64,000 bases of DNA, taken from assembly GCA_014218235.1 (NCBI GenBank), contig CM024759.1:13098712-13162711 (forward strand), in the 5' to 3' direction. The notes beneath the pieces are model-generated. The model ran no database searches and was not told the DNA's origin. It saw only the letters and a list, made by a program, of their open reading frames with translations. How positions within the stretch are numbered: position 1 is the first letter of the stretch; the number at the start of each line of letters is the position of its first letter. Source of the stretch: Colocasia esculenta (lineage: Eukaryota > Streptophyta > Magnoliopsida > Alismatales > Araceae). Of the stretch, positions 57,351 through 64,000 are shown piece after piece. Position numbers and translations under genes: made by a program.

Positions 57351-58300
57351 ACGGCCCGATATGTCGCCTACAAGCCAATCGATGCAACATCGACAATCGG
57401 AGTGTAAAATGCGATGGACCGCATTGTCTCGTTTACACCAATGGGTAACAAGGAAGAGAAACACGATGGACTATCCCATCGCATTCTCACAGAAACGCGA
57501 CGGTTTAAACCGTCGCCTTATCAGGCAAACGGCTGAACCCCTAACTCTTCCTAGAAAACCATTCCATAGACCATTTAAATGATCATACCGTTCATTGAAA
57601 CTCATGTTATACTACCATACACTGCTAAATCATGATTTACTAAGCTCCAAAACATTTAAATCAAATGAAAGCACAAAGGAAGTCTCCCTAGCAACTCGAA
57701 GAACCCACAGAACGTGAGAAACACGGCACCGTAGGCCAGTCCACGCTCCAGACGCGCTCCTCGCGTGGGACTCACGACGCACGAACCCCCATCGAGTCGA
57801 AATCGCCCAAGAGACGCCACAACAGCCTCCCCCATCATCAGACAGAGCTTCTCTACTTTGTCTGGTCGAAACAGAGCATTGAATGCCATGGTCAAAATTG
57901 TGACGGAGGCATACGTCGTGATTAAAACATATTAAATGCGACACAACTAGTTGTCGCCAATCAAAAACCTCGCCAGAAAGGCGGTTCCTAAAACGCGATG
58001 TAGGCAACCGCCGCATTCTCAAATCGCGTCGTACCATCCCGACGCGTTCAAGAACAACACCACAGCCGATCTGATAGCTAATATGAAGAACACGACCATT
58101 GAAGCTGTCGCGTTCAAAACACGATGACATACCCATCGCCTTTTTCACCAGAAAACTTGCAGGACATATGGGTCCAGATTTCCGACCCTCAACACCCACA
58201 CAAGGCACTAAGGCCACAAACAAGGCTCTATGACCCCACATTGGTCATGAGCACCACACCAAAACTGCTAAACACGGATCCGAACAATCGCAACGTTACA
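57351..58300 (-). repeat. LTR of inverted element Z', about 950 bp
   Basis: Reverse complement of about 51347-52295. The complete end is at 58300 (element strand TGTAACGTTGCG); the other end is cut at the junction with Z. The 203-codon frame at 57630-58241 is not a gene. Confidence 0.82.
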
Positions 58301-59374
58301 TTACTATCACCTCAAAAGAAATGTCGTCCTCGACATTCGAAGAGAAACCACCACATGATGGACTATCACCTAAAAAGAAATAACGCCATACACAGAATAA
58401 GTAGGATACACTTTATGGCTTCATACTGTTCTTCAAACTTTCTATTTTACTTGCATCAATCAATCGTTTACTATTCTCTTCCTGTTTCACTTTCTTTCAT
58501 AGCATAAGCAATACTATTCTATTGTAGGCTCTTTATCTCCTTAGACTTAACCTGCTTCCACATTTTCCTAGCTGTGTTTGCAATATCCTTTCTGTGCCAG
58601 TTTACTTGCTAGAAATCCTTTATCATAAACCATTGCCTCTGATTATTCTACCATATTAAACCACCTTCTAATACATCCTTTCTTGGTACTGATTTAACTA
58701 TAAGTCTGCCTCAAGCTTGCTTACCTTTTATTGACATATCTAGCTTTCATTCCATTCACTGATCCATTTATCTGAGATACCCATTTCCATTCTGTAACAA
58801 TTCTCTGCCCCAAACTGCTCCTATACTTGACACATTACCAATAACTGACATATTAATCTGAAATCAAATTCTCCTTTAATTAACCAAATCTTTATTACTG
58901 TAGTTTCTGTGTTCTAATCCATAAATCAAACTACGCCTCTGAGCTTTCGATACAACTTTCTCGTATTTCAATCTGTCTGCCATCTATTTCAGGACTTATA
59001 CTCAACCAACATTACTATAATACTGCCATTCTACACTTCTCTGATTACTAAACTAAACTACCCAAAAAATACCATACACATTCCGTTGTGAACTTTACTA
59101 ACTCATCATGTACTCAATTAATTATAATTTTCTGGACTCTGCATGACAAATTTCAGAACCTTCGGACTCTGCTTACTTAACTGATTCTCAACAGACTCCT
59201 ATTAATTCTCATATTGACTGAAATTTGCTTTCACTTACATAAACCACTTGTACTTTATCCTTGCAAATTTTTGTTTGTAACCGATTGCCTTGATTGCCCC
59301 TTTCATATTACCTGACATTCTGCTGAACATTCTTTAATCATCTCTTTCTCTTAGATAGCATACTAACTAACCAT
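58301..59374 (-). mobile_element. Internal part of inverted element Z'
   Basis: Reverse complement of about 56090-57224, including the doubled polypurine tract (ttactatcacctcaaaag at 58301 and again near 58367). Interrupted at 59375 by element Y; the rest should continue after Y. No gene. Confidence 0.8.
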
Positions 59375-61072
59375 TGTTGGGTTGAGTGTGTTTTGGAACT
59401 TCCTAAAGTTGTAATTTAATGATATCCAATGAACATCACTCATACCTTGATTTTGATGATGACATACTGTGATATTGATGATGATATATTGAGATTTTAA
59501 TGATGAGATATTGTGACATGTTGTGATTTTGATGATGATATGTTGAACATGTTATACATTTTATACATATCACAATAATGCTTAAACAACATGTTTTTTA
59601 TGTTTAATATCTCATATTTTAATGATAATATCTTGTACTAATAGTTTATGTGTTAAATTTTCAGGTTCACACATTTTTGTCTTGGTAGTGTCAACACTAG
59701 ATAAGGGCAGGTCGACACTAGTCCCAGATTCCAGAAGACCCAGTTGCCAGAAAAGGGAGGGCAGGTCGACACTAGCTCAGGGCAGGTCGACACTAGCTCA
59801 GGGCAGGTCGACACTAGACCCAGTTTCCAGCAGACCAGTTTGCCTAACTGGGAGAGCAGGTCGACACTAGATCAGGGCAGGTCGACACACTCCGACTGAA
59901 AGTCAAAATCGTGAATTTCTCTGTACACGTGGATGATTGGGATTTAACCTAGGGTTCCGTGCCAATGTACCCCAAAGCACTTTATGGACATATGGGGCTA
60001 TAAATACCCATGTTCCTTGTACCCCAAAGGCAAGAGAGCCCATACACTTCCAGAAGAAGCCTTTTGGCGGCCAAAGGGGGTTCTCCAGATCTGTCTCCAT
60101 CTCCAGAAGCTACAAGCCATCCTTTTAAAAGGAAGGACAAGGGAATCAAGGGGAATCCCTGGAGAGAAGGTTGCTGTGCAAGGCAAGGGAGCAGATCCAA
60201 CTGAAGAGGCGCAGGAGTAGAAGGATTTCTGGCATTTCAGATGCCATCAAAGCAGAGCATCGCCAATTGAGGAGAATCTCCATCGATTTCCATCAAGCCT
60301 CCTCAATTGAAGTCTCTGCAAGGCCTCTTCATCGAAGAACACTCTTTCCACATCCATTTCCCTCATCTCAGAGTTTGTTCTTCCTTATTTCGTCTGTGAG
60401 ATTTGTGCATGAAGTTCTGCACAAATTTTCTATGTACGAAACTGTCTTGAATCAGATCATTGCTAGAGGATCTGATCTCTTTTGTGTTTGATCTAGTGAG
60501 CCGTCGAGCTCAGGTTTGTGAGTCGTCCCACTCACTGTGTGGTTTGAGCCGTCGTGCTCAATTTGGAGTCATCGTACTCCGGTTGTTGTTTGAGCCGTCG
60601 TGCTCAGTTTGGAGTCGTCGTGCTCCAGGTGTTTGGAGTCGTCGTGCTCAAGGGTGTTTGGAGTCGTCGTGCTCCAGGTGTTTCTTGAGTCGTCGTGCTC
60701 AAGGGTGTTTGGAGTCGTCGTGCTCATGTGTGAGTTGTACTCAAGGTTTTTGAGTAGTGTGGCCTCACTGTGTGAGGGGTGGACGTAGGAGTCACTGGAG
60801 GTGATTTCCGAACCACCTAAAAATCCTCCGTGCAGTGGTTTGAATTGTGGTTTGCCTTTATATCTCGCTAGATGCATGCATAGGGATTTCGCTCACACTA
60901 CTAATTAATTTGCTCACACACACTAATCACACTTCAGATCAGTAAATTGTTTGGGTGATTTGATCTCTGATTCAAAGTAATTTTAAATTGCTTAAGCTTC
61001 CGCGTTAATTGGTGTTAGATCTATTCAACCCCCCCTTCTAGATCTGATCCATCCACCCATCCGTTCCTAACA
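59375..61072 (+). repeat. 5' LTR of element Y
   Basis: 1698 bp, TGTTGGGTT...TTCCTAACA. Two arrays: about seven words on GGTCGACACTAG at 59694-59893, and about ten words on GAGTCGTCGTGCTC at 60494-60735. The 3' end has ctattcaacccccccttctaga, as in LTR X, typical of this copia group. Frames over the second array (60460-60753 and others) are artefacts of the repeat. Confidence 0.87.
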
Positions 61073-61074
61073 AT

Positions 61075-61086
61075 TGGTATCAGAGT
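61075..61086 (+). promoter_or_regulatory. Primer-binding site of element Y
   Basis: TGGTATCAGAGT, 11 of 12 bases of the tRNA-iMet complement, two bases after the LTR. Confidence 0.88.
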
Positions 61087-61305
61087 AGGTTGATGTCTAT
61101 CTCTGATCTGATTTGATTGCTTCTGTTTGATCTATGTATTAATTGCTTAACTGTTTGCTTGATCGTTCACTGTCCTTGTGTGTTTAATCGCTCTGATTCC
61201 TACCTTTGGTACTAGAGCAGGTTAACCACTCTAATTGTTAGATCTAATTCTTTGTTACATTGATTCTCTGTGATTAGATCTAATAGTCTTTTGAGTTTTG
61301 GTGTA

Positions 61306-63149
61306 ATGGAAAATTGTCTTAATCTACATGAATTTCCTGTTACATCTCAGAAGAAATCCCCAAGCTTATTTTCATTGGATTTCTCAAAGGACTCACAAAG
61401 ACAAAGAGCAAAAGAAACCCACAAGCATTCAATGGCAAAGAAGAGCTTCAATGAATCTAGAAAATCAACAATTCAAAATACTTCGGCTCTAACAGCACAT
61501 TCCACGAGATCATAGCATTCTTCATCCTCTTCAGAACACAAGAGCTCAAATAAATCTAAAGGGTCAGGTAAATCAACTCCAGATTCATTTGTGTATTCTA
61601 ATTCTGATTCTGATGAAGATGAAAGTATGTCTTATGTTGAATTGATTGAATTCTGTAAAAAGTTACAAAATCTTAATGCAAAGCTGAACACTAAGAATAA
61701 AGATTTGAAAAATACTTTAAAACATTGCCATAAAGAAAGTGAAAATTTGAAAAATACACTTGAATTGCACCAGAACAATGATAAGGATCTTTCAGAAGAA
61801 AATGATAATTTGAAAAATGAAGTTGAAAAATTAAATTCTGAAAAAGAGAAATTGGAAGATGAACTCCAAATCTGTGAAAATAAACTGAATGGATTGAAAG
61901 AAAATCATGAGCTATTGAAATCAAAAGTCATTGATCTAGAAAATGAAAAAGAGAATTGATTGATCTCAATAGCAACTTCAAATTTGATAATGATCAATTA
62001 AACAAACAAATCTCTAATATGGCTCATGATCATCAAATAAATGAAAGATGCAAACAACTTGTTGAAGAAAATCATCATTTAAAAAGGAAGATTGAAGGCT
62101 TGTTCCATGACAGACCATTGGAGAATGAATGTAGCAATTTGAGTAATAAAATTTCTGACTTGGAAAAACAAATTGCTCAATTTGAAAATGAAAAGAACAA
62201 GATGAAAAATGGTTTGGATGTCATGCTAAACAAGTTTCAAACTTCAGAAAAAGAAGTTGTTGCATTAAAAGCTGAAAAACAGAAGATTCAAAATGAATTG
62301 AAGAACACAAGTCTTGCTTTTGTTAAAACTAAGAAAAATGAAAAGAAAAGCACAATAACATTTGTGAAATCTGCTGTGAACAAGAACCCTGATATCTCTA
62401 ATGGAAAACTAGTGAAAGGTCTTGTTCAGAAACAGAAAGAGAAAAAGGAGAATGCCACTGTCAATAAGATTCATCTACCTTCTCCATCAGTTCAAAAAGC
62501 TCCAAGGCAAGTTCCAAATTCACATCATGCCAAGAGCCACCAAAAGGTACCTCCTTCCCCTCATGGTAAGCCTCCTCACATAAAAAGGAGATTCCAGCAA
62601 ATGCACAAATGCCAAGGTAAGTATCAGGTAAAAACTACTCTCATTTACTTTCACTGTAATAAACTTGGTCATCTTGCCAAACATTGCTGGAATAGAAATC
62701 AAAATTTCAATAAACATGTCAAATCAGTCCAATGCTTCCATTGTCATAAAATTGGTCATATTTCTAGGGACTGTTGGTACAGAAATGATTTTGTTGTGCA
62801 TGCTCAGAAATTTCAGTCTAATGCACATGCTCATACACATAGGAATAAACATCATGTTCATACTGAAAATGTTCAAAAATTCCATGTGTATAGGCATAGA
62901 AATGTTGCACAAAATCATTTTGTTTCTGCTCATATTAAAAATCCAAAAAATAGAAAACTTCATGAAAATATAGATGCATTGATCAAGGCAAAAAGAAAAT
63001 CTGGAACTAATTTTGCTCATAGTTCTATCAATGAAAGAAATGCATCTATACAAAAATTAAAAGCATTTTGGATTCAGAAATCTTTGTTGCAATCTAACAT
63101 TGATTTCATTGCAGGACCCAAGCAAGTGTGGGTCCCAAAACCAGCTTGA
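61306..63149 (+). pseudogene. Element Y gag, capsid region missing
   Basis: ATG at 61306 (MENCLNLHEFP). The frame is broken by TAG at 61513-61515 and by a one-base loss near 61955; otherwise it is open to 63149. The N-terminal part is a short Ser/Lys-rich stretch; I see none of the capsid (UBN2) motifs present in the Sirevirus gag. Then follow a long coiled coil (about 61640-62330, LxxEN/K heptads), a basic Pro/His/Lys-rich linker, and two zinc knuckles: FHCNKLGHLAKHCW and CFHCHKIGHISRDCW (the second a full CX2CX4HX4C). The end reads GPKQVWVPKPA then TGA, the same ending as the outer Sirevirus gag. A His-rich segment lies between knuckles and end. Confidence 0.82.
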
Positions 63150-63179
63150 TCAACAAGCTGAGAAGTCTTGCAGCCATAC

Positions 63180-63240
63180 ACTGTAAATGGATTCAAGATA
63201 TTGGTTGTGCAAGGCTAGAAATGATTAGAGAAAACAGGTA
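63180..63240 (+). pseudogene. Element Y protease relic
   Basis: KWIQDIGCARL at about 63185-63217 lines up with the KWYLDSGCSRH protease start of the Sirevirus, with the catalytic D-S-G changed to D-I-G and a TAG soon after. It is in the -1 frame relative to gag, as in the outer Sirevirus. Confidence 0.6.
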
Positions 63241-64000
63241 AAATCTTTGAAAAAGAAATGAAGACCATTCAGGTAAAATTTCCTTATTATTTCAATTTTG
63301 AATTGCCTGAATTGAAACAAATGTTTAATTTCTATCTAAAAAATGAGAAATGTGTTTCAATGCTACTCCCAACAATGAACTTTGTGTCATAACAATTGGA
63401 ATCATGTTTGTGTTATCATGCATGCTTAACTGTTCCCATGAGTCTGTGTGCATTCTAACTGCTTTGACTTCTTGGTATATCAAATGATGACATGTGGAAA
63501 AACAAGTTATGCTTGTTTGGAAACTATCATTATGCGTGAGTAAAATACTCCGCCAAGTACCAAAAGTCATGTTATACTTAAAACTAATTGTGCTCATAAT
63601 CATGTGTGAATTACTTGCTAACTTTTTCATTCCATGCACATATTAAGGGGGAGTAAATTTGAAAAAGTGCAAAAATATTTTTCAATAAATGCAATGAATT
63701 TCATGCTAAAAATAAAGTGTAATTGACTCTTTTTGCAGTGACTATGTGGTATATCAAATGGTGAAATGTGAAAGGACAAGTTAGGCTTGTCTGGAAACTA
63801 TCATCATGCGTGAGAAAAATTCTCCGCCAAGTATCAATAGTCTTTTCTGCATAAAGGTCATCAAGCAAAATGAAAAATCTCAAAAAACTTTATTTTCAGT
63901 CTTTGAAAAACTTTTCTCCTTCAATAAATTGTCATGTTGATGTATGCTTGATTATGTTCATACTCTTTCTGTGCAAATTGCTTGAAATGAACATATCTGA
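63241..64000 (+). other. Element Y non-coding internal region with direct repeat
   Basis: No gene in any frame. A segment of about 90 bp occurs twice about 273 bases apart (near 63470-63562 and 63744-63842), sharing ggtatatcaaatg, ggaaactatcat and ctccgccaagta. A polypurine-like AAGGGGGAG is at about 63644-63653, between the copies. Confidence 0.7.

Larger units (their letters stand above)
59375..64000 (+). mobile_element. Element Y: copia-type, gag-only in this window
   Basis: LTR 59375-61072, primer site 61075, gag to 63149, a decayed protease start near 63188, then about 800 bp with no integrase or RT. Continues past the window. Inserted in Z' (flank accat at 59370-59374). Confidence 0.82.

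Noticed and set aside
57630..58241. 203-codon minus-strand ORF
   Set aside because: Lies in the LTR of Z', has no recognisable motif, and is not open in the matching Z LTR.
60460..60753. Ser/Arg/Cys-rich ORFs over the Y LTR array
   Set aside because: Products of the GAGTCGTCGTGCTC repeat, open in several frames by periodicity.

Overview
This window is nuclear plant DNA made almost wholly of nested LTR retrotransposons. The evidence is Ty1/copia elements of the Sirevirus type (long LTRs, zinc-knuckle Gag, a large extra ORF after pol), Ty3/gypsy elements of the Tat/Ogre type (archaeal-type RNase H, G-patch, antisense genes) and the chromovirus Tekay/Del type, and tRNA-iMet primer sites. All of these are flowering-plant lineages. 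I see no host single-copy gene, rRNA, tRNA gene or CRISPR, and I cannot name the species.

Layout, left to right. 1-315: end of pol of an older 'outer' Sirevirus (minus strand). 316-13667: a young, nearly intact 'inner' Sirevirus of the same family (minus strand), inserted into the outer copy, with LTRs at 316-2521 and 11461-13667. 13672-20107: the rest of the outer copy (broken pol and gag, 5' LTR at 17966-20107). 20108-39225: the 3' part of a Tat-type gypsy element (plus strand): gag, protease, intron-like spacer, RT/RNase H, archaeal-type RNase H, integrase, two antisense genes, 3' LTR 37833-39225. A 3.3 kb solo LTR (21157-24472, TSD ccagg) splits its gag from its protease. 39226-46717: a Tekay-like gypsy element (minus), whose 3' LTR is cut where the Tat LTR begins. 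46718-47566 and 47842-49803: two copies of one Sirevirus-type LTR in opposite orientation, both inserted in a second gypsy pol relic (47567-51346, minus). 51347-57350: a non-coding gypsy element 'Z' (plus), joined tail to tail to an inverted partial copy (57351-59374). 59375-64000: a copia element 'Y' (plus) with 5' LTR, primer site, gag and a decayed protease.

How the parts relate. The insertion order can be read from who interrupts whom: gypsy 2 was hit by the inverted LTR, which was hit by gypsy 1, then Tat, then outer Sirevirus, then inner Sirevirus. Only the inner Sirevirus looks recently mobile. Its gag, pol and 1100-residue extra ORF are open except for one single-base frameshift in pol and one length change in a run at the gag/pol junction. 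Older copies carry many stops, often TAG or TGA where CAG or CGA would be expected, the pattern left by deamination of methylated cytosine.

Most interesting: (1) a seven-exon plant-mobile-domain gene, all introns in phase 0, on the antisense strand of the Tat element; (2) CpG-rich dyads (CGCGAC-NNN-GTCGCG type) shared by LTRs and non-coding parts of different gypsy lineages and lying upstream of the antisense genes; (3) a seven-copy hairpin array between protease and RT of the Tat element; (4) two long inverted repeats that could yield double-stranded RNA.
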